The notes under the pieces were generated by a model. The model had not been told where the DNA came from. It saw only the letters and a program-made list of their open reading frames with translations, and ran no database searches. Positions 24,336 through 32,211 of a stretch of DNA of 42,290 bases are shown here, piece after piece; position 1 is the stretch's first letter, and each line of letters opens with the position of its first letter. This DNA comes from Deltaproteobacteria bacterium. GTDB lineage: Bacteria > Desulfobacterota > Syntrophia > Syntrophales > JAIPED01. Both the position numbers and the translations under genes were made by a program. The stretch spans positions 1 through 42,290 of the forward strand of contig JAIPED010000009.1 of assembly GCA_021737325.1 (NCBI GenBank), given 5' to 3'.

Positions 24336-24914
24336 ATGCCGAGTGTTCGCATTTTTATCGTGTTTATAGTTATAGCGCTAATTTTTAGTGGGGATGTTGT
24401 TGCCAAAGAATCCGATGGTATAGAATCCCTAAGCAGGGTCAGCTTGCTCGCCAATCATGACTACTATAAAGATCTCCTAAAACACATTCGGGGAGCGAAA
24501 TCAGAAATTTTTGTCGCTGCCTATATTTTCAAGACATCACCGCAAACGGGTTTACCTTATAAAGTCATGCAAGAGCTGATCCTTGCATCTCAACGCGGTG
24601 TGCGGGTGGAGGTGTTATTGGAACGCTCCGACCAGCAGGATTCGCTTAACTCTTACAACCGCGAAACGGCACTTAAGTTGGGAAAGGCGGGGATCAAGGT
24701 CTGCTTTGATTCTCCTAACAAAACAACGCACAGTAAGTTAGTGATTATTGATGGGCGCTATGTATTTATCGGTTCTCATAACATTACCCCCTCGGGGCTT
24801 AAACACAACAACGAGCTTTCGGTTTTGATTGATTCTCCAATACTTGCAAACCAGACAAAAAAATATTGGCAAAAGTCTTGTCGTCAATGGCATGATGCCA
24901 GAACAGAAAGATAG
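24336..24914 (+). CDS. Exported phospholipase D-like protein (single HKD motif)
   Basis: The 192-residue product has an N-terminal signal peptide (RIFIVFIVIALIFSGDVVAK) and one PLD-like domain with the HxKx4D motif THSKLVIIDGRYVFIGSHN and GVRVEVLLERS. Single-HKD proteins of this size usually dimerise to form the active site and act as nucleases (Nuc-type) or phosphodiesterases. With a signal peptide it would work in the periplasm. It opens a tightly packed run leading through rhodanese and MauE-like genes to surE. Confidence 0.85.
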   Translation: MPSVRIFIVFIVIALIFSGDVVAKESDGIESLSRVSLLANHDYYKDLLKHIRGAKSEIFVAAYIFKTSPQTGLPYKVMQELILASQRGVRVEVLLERSDQQDSLNSYNRETALKLGKAGIKVCFDSPNKTTHSKLVIIDGRYVFIGSHNITPSGLKHNNELSVLIDSPILANQTKKYWQKSCRQWHDARTER

Positions 24915-24948
24915 CTTTCGGCACAAAAGAGAAAGGCGTGGGAATGGT

Positions 24949-25422
24949 ATGCGGGATTTTTTAATTAGCGGTATCAGACAAGCGCTGCTGGTTGTGGTCA
25001 TCGGCTCTACTTTGGGATTAATGTTTAACAGTGTCAGAACGGACAAGATGCCAATCATTGCGCCTACCTTGTCCGATATGGAAATAAGCATTGCCGAAGC
25101 GGAAAAAATGTATCGCGAAGGAAGAGCTATCTTCATCGATGCTCGTGATAGCTGGAGCTATGCAGCTATGGGCCATTTACCGCAGGCCATTAACATTCAA
25201 CCCCACGACAACCTTGAGCCACATTTGGAAGAATTAAAAAAAGGCGCAGGGGAGGGCAAGAGGGTAATAGCATATTGTGACGGTGAAGGATGTCGTTTAG
25301 GAACGGAAGTGGCACAAGCTCTTTCCTCCAGTGGGGTGCCCAATGTCTGCGTTTTGCATAACGGCTGGACACTGTGGGAAAAGGCGGGATTACCGTTGGA
25401 AAAGAGTAAAGAACAGAAATGA
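24949..25422 (+). CDS. Membrane-anchored rhodanese-domain protein
   Basis: The 157-residue protein has one N-terminal helix (GIRQALLVVVIGSTLGLMF) and a periplasmic rhodanese domain: AEKMYREGRAIFIDARDSWSYAAMGHLPQAINI, with the active loop YCDGEGCRLGTEVA. The first Cys of the loop (YCDGEGCR) is in the catalytic position. It could carry persulfide sulfur. ATG at 24949 starts right at the helix. The stop overlaps the start of the MauE-like gene (ATGA), indicating a functional pair. Confidence 0.88.
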   Translation: MRDFLISGIRQALLVVVIGSTLGLMFNSVRTDKMPIIAPTLSDMEISIAEAEKMYREGRAIFIDARDSWSYAAMGHLPQAINIQPHDNLEPHLEELKKGAGEGKRVIAYCDGEGCRLGTEVAQALSSSGVPNVCVLHNGWTLWEKAGLPLEKSKEQK

Positions 25423-25868
25423 AAAAAGCAAAACTGTTAAAGGCCCTGTTTTCACCACGAGGCGTCCTGTTTATTAGGATTTTTTTAGGCATTGTTTTTA
25501 TCTATGCCGGGGCAATAAAGATCAACGATCCACAAGCATTTGCAAATATTATTGGCGGTTATGCTATTGTCCCTTTTTGGTTATTAAATATCGTTGCCAT
25601 TGTGCTTCCTTGTGTGGAGGTTTTACTAGGAATTATTTTACCGTTGCCATTTTGGCGGCGAGGTTCCGCAATCCTGGCGACATTACTTTTTGCAGTTTTT
25701 CTTGCAGCGATCACGACCAGCGTAGCGAGGGGAATTGACATTGATTGTGGTTGCTTTTCTACCGAAGTTGGTTCCAATCCTGTTACTTGGTTAACAATTT
25801 GTCGCGATATCATCTTCCTAATTTTAGGTGCCTATGTACTATTTAGGGAATATAGGAGGGTGCCGTGA
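25419..25868 (+). CDS. MauE/DoxX-like redox membrane protein
   Basis: This 149-residue, four-helix protein has the pattern of MauE/DoxX-type membrane proteins: RIFLGIVFIYAGAIKINDP and GGYAIVPFWLLNIVAIVLP. A periplasmic loop with a Cys pair, IDIDCGCFSTEVGSNP, lies before the last helix. MauE relatives take part in disulfide or thiol handling outside the cytoplasm. The overlap with the rhodanese gene and the 4-bp overlap with surE show a single transcript. Pairing with a rhodanese suggests thiol or sulfane-sulfur chemistry in the periplasm. Confidence 0.82.
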   Translation: MKKAKLLKALFSPRGVLFIRIFLGIVFIYAGAIKINDPQAFANIIGGYAIVPFWLLNIVAIVLPCVEVLLGIILPLPFWRRGSAILATLLFAVFLAAITTSVARGIDIDCGCFSTEVGSNPVTWLTICRDIIFLILGAYVLFREYRRVP

Positions 25869-26707
25869 GAATCCTACTCACCAACGACGACGGGATTTTT
25901 AGTCCCGGAATTACCGAGCTAAGAAAGGCTCTGGAGCGTGTTGGTGAATGTATAGTCGTTGCCCCTGATAGCGAAAAAAGTGCTGTGGGACATGCGATAA
26001 CCCTCCACAAGCCTTTATTTGTCAAAGAGGTTAAAGATGCCGGAAAGTTGTGGGGGTATTCCGTAAGCGGCACTCCCGCGGATTGTGTTAAGTTAGGCTT
26101 GTGCGAGCTTATTGACGGTCAGGTTGATATAGTGATCTCGGGGATAAATCGTGGAGCGAATGTGGGAGTAAACCTACTTTATTCGGGAACTGTATCCGCA
26201 GCCAGCGAAAGTGTTATTTTGGGAGTTCGTGCAATCGCGGTATCGCTTGACAGTAGGGAACATGATGCGGACTATTCATATGCGGCAAAAATTGCCACGC
26301 AAATTGCCGTCTCCTTCGCTTCCTTGCCCTTTGCCACCTGCTCATTGAATGTAAATGTTCCAGCGCTTCCGGAGGAAGAAATTGAAGGGGTGTTTCTCGC
26401 GCCGCAGGGAAATGAAAAGTTTTTTGAGAGATTTGAAAGACGGACAACACCTCGTGGTGATCTATATTTCTGGTTAGATTCTTCCGCCAGAGGTGGGGAT
26501 ACGACAGGTTATAGCGACGCACAAATGCTCGCAAAAAAAATGGTGGTTGTAACCCCGGTGGGAATTGATTTAACCCGTTACGATCTCATGGAAGGTATTG
26601 CTACACAATTGGGGCTAGAAAAAAGTAGCTCCACTAGCGAATCAGATAATTCGCGGTACAGCTTGACAAAAAATATGCCATCATTGTCAAACAACAGAAA
26701 AAAATAG
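25865..26707 (+). CDS. surE: 5'/3'-nucleotidase SurE
   Basis: This metal-dependent phosphatase hydrolyses nucleoside monophosphates and is linked to stress survival. The start RILLTNDDGIFSPGI contains the conserved DD metal site. VVAPDSEKSAVGHAIT, SGTPADCVKLGL and ISGINRGANVGVNLLYSGTV are the other signatures. It has 280 residues, somewhat longer than usual because of a Ser-rich C-terminal tail (SSTSESDNSRYS) that looks disordered. GTG start at 25865 overlaps the MauE-like stop. Confidence 0.96.
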   Translation: MRILLTNDDGIFSPGITELRKALERVGECIVVAPDSEKSAVGHAITLHKPLFVKEVKDAGKLWGYSVSGTPADCVKLGLCELIDGQVDIVISGINRGANVGVNLLYSGTVSAASESVILGVRAIAVSLDSREHDADYSYAAKIATQIAVSFASLPFATCSLNVNVPALPEEEIEGVFLAPQGNEKFFERFERRTTPRGDLYFWLDSSARGGDTTGYSDAQMLAKKMVVVTPVGIDLTRYDLMEGIATQLGLEKSSSTSESDNSRYSLTKNMPSLSNNRKK

Positions 26708-26717
26708 GAGGTTAAAT

Positions 26718-27911
26718 ATGTCAGGTTATCAGGCGCTAAAAATTAGCGATAGCGTGTATTGGGTAGGCGCTGTTGATTGGAATATCCGCGATTTCCACGG
26801 TTATCTCACCAAAAGGGGTTCGTCGTACAATGCTTATCTTATTATTGCCGATAAAATTACCCTTATAGACACAGTTAAGGCACCTTTCATTGAGGAGATG
26901 TTTGCCCGCATTTCTTCCGTGGTAGCCCCTGATAAGATTGATTACATTATCTCCAATCATTCGGAGATAGACCACACAGGCGCGTTGAAAGAGACGATAA
27001 GGCGCGTTAATCCTGAAAAGGTCTTTGCATCTAAAATGGGAGTGGCGACATTGTCCGACCTCTTATCGTTGGAATATCCCCTTACAGCGGTTGCCGATGG
27101 TGAAACCCTTTCATTGGGAAATAAGGAGTTAGTTTTTATCGAAACCAAAATGCTACACTGGCCGGATAGCATGTTTTCATACCTTCCGTGTGAGAAGGTG
27201 CTTTTTTCTCAGGATGCTTTTGGAATGCATCTTGCGAGTTCATTTCTTTTTGCGGATGAAATTGAACCTGCCATCTTGGAGTATGAAGCGGCAACATACT
27301 ATGCCAACATTCTTCTTCCTTACTCCCCATTAGTTCTCAAGCTGTTGGACAGGGTAACAAAGATGGGGCTGGTGGCTCATGTCATTGCTCCTGATCATGG
27401 TCCAATATGGCGCAAAAACTTAAACATGGTACTGGAAAAATATCGTTACTGGGCTAGCCAGAATGTGCATCCGAAGGCGGTTATCGTCTATGACACCATG
27501 TGGGGAAGTACCGAGACAATGGCGAGGCATATCGCTTTGGGAATTTCTGACACTTCGGGATGTGAAGCAAGGTTGTTGCGTCTTGATGCGGTTCACCGTA
27601 GTGAGGTTGCCTATGAATTGCTTGGGGCGGGGGCTTTGGTTGTTGGTTCAGCAACCCTGAACAACAATGTTCTCCCGCGCATTGCGGATGTCATGACATA
27701 TTTGAAGGGGTTGCGCCCGCTCAACAAGATTGGTCAAGCATTTGGTTCTTACGGCTGGAGTGGTGAAGCGCCGCAAAATATTCAGCAAATGCTCGTAGAA
27801 ATGAAGGTGGCTGTTCTGGATGATCCAATTACTGCAAAGCATAAGCCTGCCGAAGATATATTAGAAGCTTGCGTGCTGACAGGTAAAAAAATTGCCCAAA
27901 AATTAAAATAA
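26718..27911 (+). CDS. Flavodiiron protein (rubredoxin:oxygen/NO oxidoreductase)
   Basis: The 397-residue FprA-type protein has a metallo-beta-lactamase-like diiron domain with NHSEIDHTG (H81, E83, D85, H86), then the next ligands in LHWPDSM, SQDAFG and PDHGPIW. The C-terminal flavodoxin domain has [19 protein letters not shown] and [10 protein letters not shown]. It reduces oxygen to water, or NO to N2O, with electrons from rubredoxin. The rubredoxin gene is the next one, 13 bp downstream. AGGAGG precedes the start. Confidence 0.96.
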   Translation: MSGYQALKISDSVYWVGAVDWNIRDFHGYLTKRGSSYNAYLIIADKITLIDTVKAPFIEEMFARISSVVAPDKIDYIISNHSEIDHTGALKETIRRVNPEKVFASKMGVATLSDLLSLEYPLTAVADGETLSLGNKELVFIETKMLHWPDSMFSYLPCEKVLFSQDAFGMHLASSFLFADEIEPAILEYEAATYYANILLPYSPLVLKLLDRVTKMGLVAHVIAPDHGPIWRKNLNMVLEKYRYWASQNVHPKAVIVYDTMWGSTETMARHIALGISDTSGCEARLLRLDAVHRSEVAYELLGAGALVVGSATLNNNVLPRIADVMTYLKGLRPLNKIGQAFGSYGWSGEAPQNIQQMLVEMKVAVLDDPITAKHKPAEDILEACVLTGKKIAQKLK

Positions 27912-27924
27912 AAGGAGAAGTGTG

Positions 27925-28083
27925 ATGAAGAAGTATGTCTGTGATGTCTGTGGTTACACCTATGACCCCAAAAAGGGTGATGCCAAGGGAGGGATTGCCC
28001 CTGGAACAGCCTTTGAGGATCTTCCAGAAAACTGGATATGCCCGATTTGTGGTGCGGACAAAGATAGCTTTCAACCTGCTTAG
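27925..28083 (+). CDS. Rubredoxin
   Basis: This 52-residue one-iron electron carrier has the two knuckles [12 protein letters not shown] (C6, C9) and [13 protein letters not shown] (C39, C42), with the usual DLPENW before the second. A strong AAAGGAG site stands nine bases upstream. It is the direct electron donor for the flavodiiron protein encoded just before and possibly for the rubrerythrin encoded just after. Confidence 0.97.
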   Translation: MKKYVCDVCGYTYDPKKGDAKGGIAPGTAFEDLPENWICPICGADKDSFQPA

Positions 28084-28153
28084 TGTTGTTCTGCGAGTAG
28101 TGGTTGGCTGAAAGTATGTCATCAAGTTACACTGTTGGAGGAGGTGGAAAATT

Positions 28154-28642
28154 ATGAATGTGAAGGATGCGTTGCACAAGGCTTATTCCGAAGAAGCAAA
28201 AGCTTCCGTGAAGTTGAAGGTATATGCGGATAAGGCAATTACCGATGGATATCCGCAGATGGCGAAACTTTTTGAAGCTATCGCCCGTTCCGAGATGGTT
28301 CATGCCTCCCGAGCCTTGAATTTGCTTGCCGAAGTTGGCAATACGGAGGATAATCTATCCCGTGCTTTTGAGGCGGAAAAAGATGTTGCGGGGCCTGCTT
28401 ACAACGATTTCGTCAAGATTGCCGAAGCAGTAGGGGATAAAGCGGCGGTGCTCCATTTTAGCCAGAGTCGCGATGTTGAAGAAACGCATGCCAATTTGTA
28501 CAAGCAAGCTCTTTCTCATATGATGGAGGAGCGTGAGACTACCTATTGGATTTGTGGCTTTTGTGGATTTGTTTCCGACGGAGTTCTGCCGGAGGAATGC
28601 CCTATTTGCGGATTTCCTAAAGAGCGCTTCAACAGTCTATAA
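28154..28642 (+). CDS. Rubrerythrin
   Basis: This 162-residue peroxide-reducing protein has an N-terminal four-helix ferritin-like diiron domain with the Glu ligands in YSEEAKASVK, RSEMVHASRA and DVEETHANLY. A C-terminal rubredoxin-like finger follows (YWICGFCGFV and CPICGFPKERF). It removes hydrogen peroxide in anaerobes. With the flavodiiron protein and rubredoxin it makes an oxygen-defence set. GGAGGAGG precedes the start. Confidence 0.95.
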   Translation: MNVKDALHKAYSEEAKASVKLKVYADKAITDGYPQMAKLFEAIARSEMVHASRALNLLAEVGNTEDNLSRAFEAEKDVAGPAYNDFVKIAEAVGDKAAVLHFSQSRDVEETHANLYKQALSHMMEERETTYWICGFCGFVSDGVLPEECPICGFPKERFNSL

Positions 28643-28685
28643 TGATGCTTGCGAGCATCATCTGAAATAGCGGGCTTCAAGCATT

Positions 28686-28716
28686 GGGAGATGAACACCG
28701 TTTCATCTCCCTTTTT
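28686..28716 (+). terminator. Rho-independent terminator after rubrerythrin
   Basis: A perfect 10-bp stem, GGGAGATGAA (28686-28695) with TTCATCTCCC (28702-28711), has a 6-nt loop and a TTTTT tail. It ends the oxygen-defence transcript. Confidence 0.93.
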
Positions 28717-28760
28717 ATGATAGGCCTTCGTTGTTTCTTTACTCTGGTTGGTGGAAGGGA

Positions 28761-29315
28761 ATGGATTTAGTTTACATTGTGGGAATTGGCTTTGCTCTGG
28801 GGTTGGATACCTTTTCTGTGGGTGTTTCTGCCGGAGTTGCTGAATTATTGCACGACCGCTGGGCGCTGGCCAAGCTTTCGCTTGGGGTGGGAATTGCTCA
28901 TATACTTATGTCGCTATGCGGTTATTCTCTGGGTAAAAACATCAACGAGGCTCTTTCCCGTTATGACCACTGGGTGGCTTTTTTTCTGTTGATGGCTCTT
29001 GGCGTTAAGATGATTTACGACTCCTCCAGAAGCGATATAGCGAAAAGCGAAAACTATATGGCAAGTGGTCTTGCGCTAATCATTGTTTCTATTGCAACCA
29101 GCCTTGATGCTTTTGCCGTGGGTATTTCTTTTGGTTTAGTAGATGCACCAATAATGTTGGCATCTCTAATAATAGGCGTTATCGCTGTTTTTATGCTCTG
29201 TTGTGGAGTTTTTTTGGGGGATAAAATCGGGATATTTATTGGTAAACGCGCCTCTGCTGTGGGCGGATTATTTTTAATCATCATTGGCTCAAAAATTCTT
29301 TGGGAGCATTTATGA
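28761..29315 (+). CDS. mntP: Manganese efflux pump MntP
   Basis: This 184-residue inner-membrane protein of six helices made of two repeats carries the family motifs ALGLDTFSVGVSAG in the first half and ATSLDAFAVGISFG in the second. Their aspartates line the Mn(II) path. GGTGGAAGGG stands before ATG 28761. The stop overlaps the start of the next gene (ATGA). No yybP-ykoY manganese riboswitch is apparent in the short leader. Confidence 0.94.
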   Translation: MDLVYIVGIGFALGLDTFSVGVSAGVAELLHDRWALAKLSLGVGIAHILMSLCGYSLGKNINEALSRYDHWVAFFLLMALGVKMIYDSSRSDIAKSENYMASGLALIIVSIATSLDAFAVGISFGLVDAPIMLASLIIGVIAVFMLCCGVFLGDKIGIFIGKRASAVGGLFLIIIGSKILWEHL

Positions 29316-29920
29316 ACGCATCTCGCATGGTTTTTACTGCGTTAGGAATTACGGTGGAGGTTATCTATGAGAGCGAGCTTGTAGAAGCGTTTAAAGAAAA
29401 AAGCGGAAAAAGTGTTCAGCAAGGAAAAATTCTGAAGGTTGTAGTTAGTAGTGCTTCTGGGATGGAGTTAGCTAATGAAGATAAAATCGATGAAGTTTAT
29501 TCCTTTCTCAACGGCTATTTTGACCACCGCAAAAGCAATTTTGATTTGAGATTTTTGTCATTGGATCTCTTTTCCGTTTTTCAGCAAAGAGTTTTAAGAG
29601 CTTGCGCCGATATTCCCTATGGCAGGGTCTGTTCATACGGTTCATTGGCAATGGCTGTGGGAAGTCCTTTGGCAGCAAGAGCTGTGGGAAATGCTCTGGC
29701 GCGTAATCCCTTTCCACTATTGATACCCTGCCACCGTGTTATCCCTGCCTCCGGCAAAGTTGGGTGCTATGGCGGTGGTGTTGCACTAAAAATGAGGTTG
29801 CTAAGACATGAAGGGATAGTTTTGCAGGGGATGAAGGTTTTAAACCTTGGTTTACAACGACACGATTTTGCCTTTTCTCACTACCTACCTAAAAAAAGCG
29901 TGAACACTAATGATTGCTGA
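29312..29920 (+). CDS. ogt: Methylated-DNA-[protein]-cysteine S-methyltransferase
   Basis: This suicide repair enzyme takes methyl groups from O6-methylguanine. The C-terminal domain has FQQRVLRACADIPYGRVCSYG, ARAVGNALARNP and the active-site LIPCHRVIPASGKVG. An N-terminal domain of about 90 residues is less conserved. The 202-residue length is slightly long because of a tail after MRLLRHEGI. Translation is coupled to mntP upstream and overlaps the Nudix gene downstream by 11 bp. Confidence 0.95.
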   Translation: MNASRMVFTALGITVEVIYESELVEAFKEKSGKSVQQGKILKVVVSSASGMELANEDKIDEVYSFLNGYFDHRKSNFDLRFLSLDLFSVFQQRVLRACADIPYGRVCSYGSLAMAVGSPLAARAVGNALARNPFPLLIPCHRVIPASGKVGCYGGGVALKMRLLRHEGIVLQGMKVLNLGLQRHDFAFSHYLPKKSVNTNDC

Positions 29921-30692
29921 AAAGGATATCATCAATAAACTGGCCGATGTTCCTCTTGCTTTTTTGGACAATGCTGCCACCAACGACCGTAAGCGCTTTG
30001 CTATCCTGTTCTTGTTAGGGCATAATTGGGAGAAACCATCGTTTATTCTTACCAAACGCTCACGCTTTGTTCCTCAGCCAGGGGATATTTCTTTTCCTGG
30101 GGGGGCGATAGATCCTTCTCTTGATATCTCGTTTGCTGGCAGAATACGGCAAGGTCTTGTTCCTGTTTACGATGCTGATATAGGAAAAGGAATTTCCTGT
30201 CATCGGGAAATGAGCCTCCTAACCGCTACAGCATTGCGAGAGGCTGGCGAAGAGATAGGCATTTGCCCTTCAGATGTTTCTATAAAAGGAATTTTACCAC
30301 CATACGATTTAAAGATTTTTGCAAAAAAAATCGTTCCAATAGTTGGTAAAGTTACCAGGGAATGGCAGGTAGCGCTCAGCGAGGAGGTGGAAAGGCTGGT
30401 AGAGCTTCCCCTATCGGCTTTTTTCAACGAGGAAAATTATGTCCGTTTGGAGATTTCCCATGGTGTCGGAAGGAGTACTTTCCCCGCGATTGCAATTCCC
30501 AACAACTCCGATGATGATATACTGTGGGGAGCAACATTGTTTATTATTGAAGATTTTTTGAGGCGTTGCTTTAATTTTCACTTTCCCGAATGGCGCGATA
30601 AGCGCTTGGTAAGCCGTATTCTTGACGAACGCTATCTTTATGGTGAGAACGCTGATGGTAGGGTGCGCAGGTTAAACCCTGGGGAAAAGTAG
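29910..30692 (+). CDS. Nudix hydrolase, CoA pyrophosphatase-like, with insertion in the Nudix box
   Basis: The 260-residue protein matches the CoA-diphosphatase branch of Nudix enzymes: LTKRSRFVPQPGDISFPGGAID followed by TATALREAGEEIGI, which carries the REx2EE catalytic part. Between these two halves lie about 30 extra residues (from PSLDISF to GKGISCHREM) not seen in typical members. The later part has LPPYDLKIFAKKIVPIVG. It probably hydrolyses CoA or related nucleotides, but the insert could change specificity. It ends a three-gene overlapping set with mntP and ogt. Confidence 0.85.
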   Translation: MIAEKDIINKLADVPLAFLDNAATNDRKRFAILFLLGHNWEKPSFILTKRSRFVPQPGDISFPGGAIDPSLDISFAGRIRQGLVPVYDADIGKGISCHREMSLLTATALREAGEEIGICPSDVSIKGILPPYDLKIFAKKIVPIVGKVTREWQVALSEEVERLVELPLSAFFNEENYVRLEISHGVGRSTFPAIAIPNNSDDDILWGATLFIIEDFLRRCFNFHFPEWRDKRLVSRILDERYLYGENADGRVRRLNPGEK

Positions 30693-30817
30693 TTGCAGCG
30701 TGTAAGGCGAAAAACCAGCCAGATACGCGTAAAGTGATGGATGGCAGGAAAATATGTGGTGCATTCCGGGAGTCTTTTTGTTAGGTCGCGACGCGGTGGG
30801 ATAAAGGGGAGGCGTTA

Positions 30818-31357
30818 ATGTCTAATTCATTTGCTTTCAGGGGATATCCAAGCGGGAAAAAGCCGTTCAAGAAGCTTCTTGTTGCCGCGATGCTTTGGTT
30901 TTTTGGTCGAGCAATCCAGGCGGGTGCAAGGGTTGATAAGGCGATAGCTAAAGAGTTTAGCGATTTACCCGAAGGATTTTCGTTTTCCTTGGAGGTTATT
31001 CCCGATGGGCCAGGAATGGTTGTTGGGAAGGACAAAAAGGGGAAAGTGAAGTTTTTGGGGATGAACCTGCATAATCAGGAAATAACCCTCAGAATGCGCA
31101 TTAAAAATATGTCAGCGGCATTTCTCCTTTTTACCTTGCAGGAGGGCAACGCTATATCGGCAGCGCGCAACCGCTTGATCATTGATGGCGACATTGGACA
31201 TGCCTGCGCGGCGATTCGTGTTTTAGAAATAGTGGAGGTTTATTTGCTTCCCAAGGTTTTGGCGCGACTTGCCCTCAAGCGCTATCCCAACTGGAACATT
31301 GCCAACAAGATATGGGGCCGTATCGCTATTTATGTTCGTGCGGTGGCGGGAGTATAG
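30818..31357 (+). CDS. SCP2 sterol-binding-like domain protein
   Basis: This 179-residue protein resembles SCP2-like lipid-binding domains: GMVVGKDKKGKVKFLG is followed by EITLRMRIKNMSAAFLLFTLQEGNAISAARNRLII, a 'small hydrophobic pocket' pattern. AARNRLIIDGDIGHACAAIR and VLEIVEVYLLPKVLARLAL complete the visible conservation. A basic N-terminus precedes a hydrophobic stretch (LLVAAMLWFFGRAI). Such proteins are often encoded beside AOR and alcohol dehydrogenase genes in anaerobic bacteria, as here. Function is unknown. GGGGAGG precedes ATG 30818. Confidence 0.6.
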   Translation: MSNSFAFRGYPSGKKPFKKLLVAAMLWFFGRAIQAGARVDKAIAKEFSDLPEGFSFSLEVIPDGPGMVVGKDKKGKVKFLGMNLHNQEITLRMRIKNMSAAFLLFTLQEGNAISAARNRLIIDGDIGHACAAIRVLEIVEVYLLPKVLARLALKRYPNWNIANKIWGRIAIYVRAVAGV

Positions 31358-31481
31358 AGGTTCAGAATAAGCTTTCATCTGCATCGTTTTGCCAGTAAAA
31401 ACAAAAATTTGATAGACCATTACCGTTGATTTTCGCAGGGGCAAGCTGATTAAATGAAGACAGTTCATAAAACAGTTAATG

Positions 31482-31685
31482 AAGACTCTTGCACAAATGC
31501 ACCGCTTGGCTTGTTGTCGTCATTCCCGCACCCGTATTCACGAGTGCGATCTCCGCGGGCAACCGCAAAAAATAAAATGCAAGGGAATGACGCATCCATA
31601 AGGTTCCGTAATGATTTTCTTTGTTATTCAATAACACATCCGCCCCAAGGTAGCCATCAACACAATGTTGGTTGTGCAGGGGCTT
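31482..31685 (+). repeat. MITE-like dispersed repeat, copy C
   Basis: This 204-bp copy starts AAGACTCTTGCACAA and ends GGTTGTGCAGGGGCTT, matching the inverted ends of copy B with some decay. Inside, GCTTGGCTTGTTGTCGTCATTCCCGC matches copies B and D in two adjacent blocks (CTTGTTGT, GTCATTCCCGC). Its right end abuts the methyltransferase remnant at 31691. No duplicated flank is visible, so one end was probably rearranged. Confidence 0.7.
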
Positions 31686-31690
31686 ATAGT

Positions 31691-32047
31691 GGTGATTCCA
31701 AACGGATGGATTTTGTGGCCGACGAATCCATTCAGCTTGCGATAACTTCACCCCCTTGCTGGCAGCCGAAGGACTCTGGAATTAAAACTCAACTAGGTTT
31801 TCTCAATACCGTCGAAGGCTATATCAGTAATTTCAGTTTTGCTTGGCGGGATTGTGCACGCATTCTTTATCCAACCCGCCGCCTGTGGATTAACATCGGA
31901 GATCGGTTTTTCCGCTTTTTCCATTACAGGAGGGGTAAAGTTTTTCCGCTCAGATCTGAGATTGTAAAGCTTTCTGGAGCAATGGTCCTTGGGTTCATGG
32001 GGGCAATCATCTGGCAAAAAATGATACCCCTACAAGGGGAGCGATAG
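31691..32047 (+). pseudogene. DNA methyltransferase remnant
   Basis: An open frame entering from repeat copy C reads as the N-terminal catalytic region of a site-specific DNA methyltransferase: GDSKRMDFVADESIQLAI runs into motif IV as TSPPCW (usual TSPPYW). QLGFLNTVEGYISNF, CARILYPTRRLWINIGDRF and IVKLSGAMVLGFMGAIIWQK follow. It stops at 32047, well before the SAM-binding C-terminal half. There is no own start codon with a ribosome site, since the frame begins inside the repeat. It is a dead leftover of a restriction-modification or solitary methyltransferase gene. Confidence 0.75.
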
Positions 32048-32211
32048 TGATGGGGAGCTTCCTCTATTTCCGAAATTGCATATTAAAACTTCACTGTGGG
32101 TTTATCTTGCTGTCTAAAAAGTAGGGGAAGGTGCTTAATCGTTAGTGTACAGAAATTATTATTTACCATGGTGCTTCACCAAATCTGGATCGTAAAAGAG
32201 GAGATGTGACA

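Noticed and set aside
28717-28760. yybP-ykoY manganese riboswitch before mntP
   Set aside because: Only 44 bp separate the preceding terminator from the mntP start, too short for that aptamer, and no conserved loop is visible.
31454-31690. Reading the 197-codon frame 31454-32047 as one intact gene
   Set aside because: Its first 79 codons are the repeat copy C, and only the later part reads as methyltransferase, so the frame is a chance fusion.
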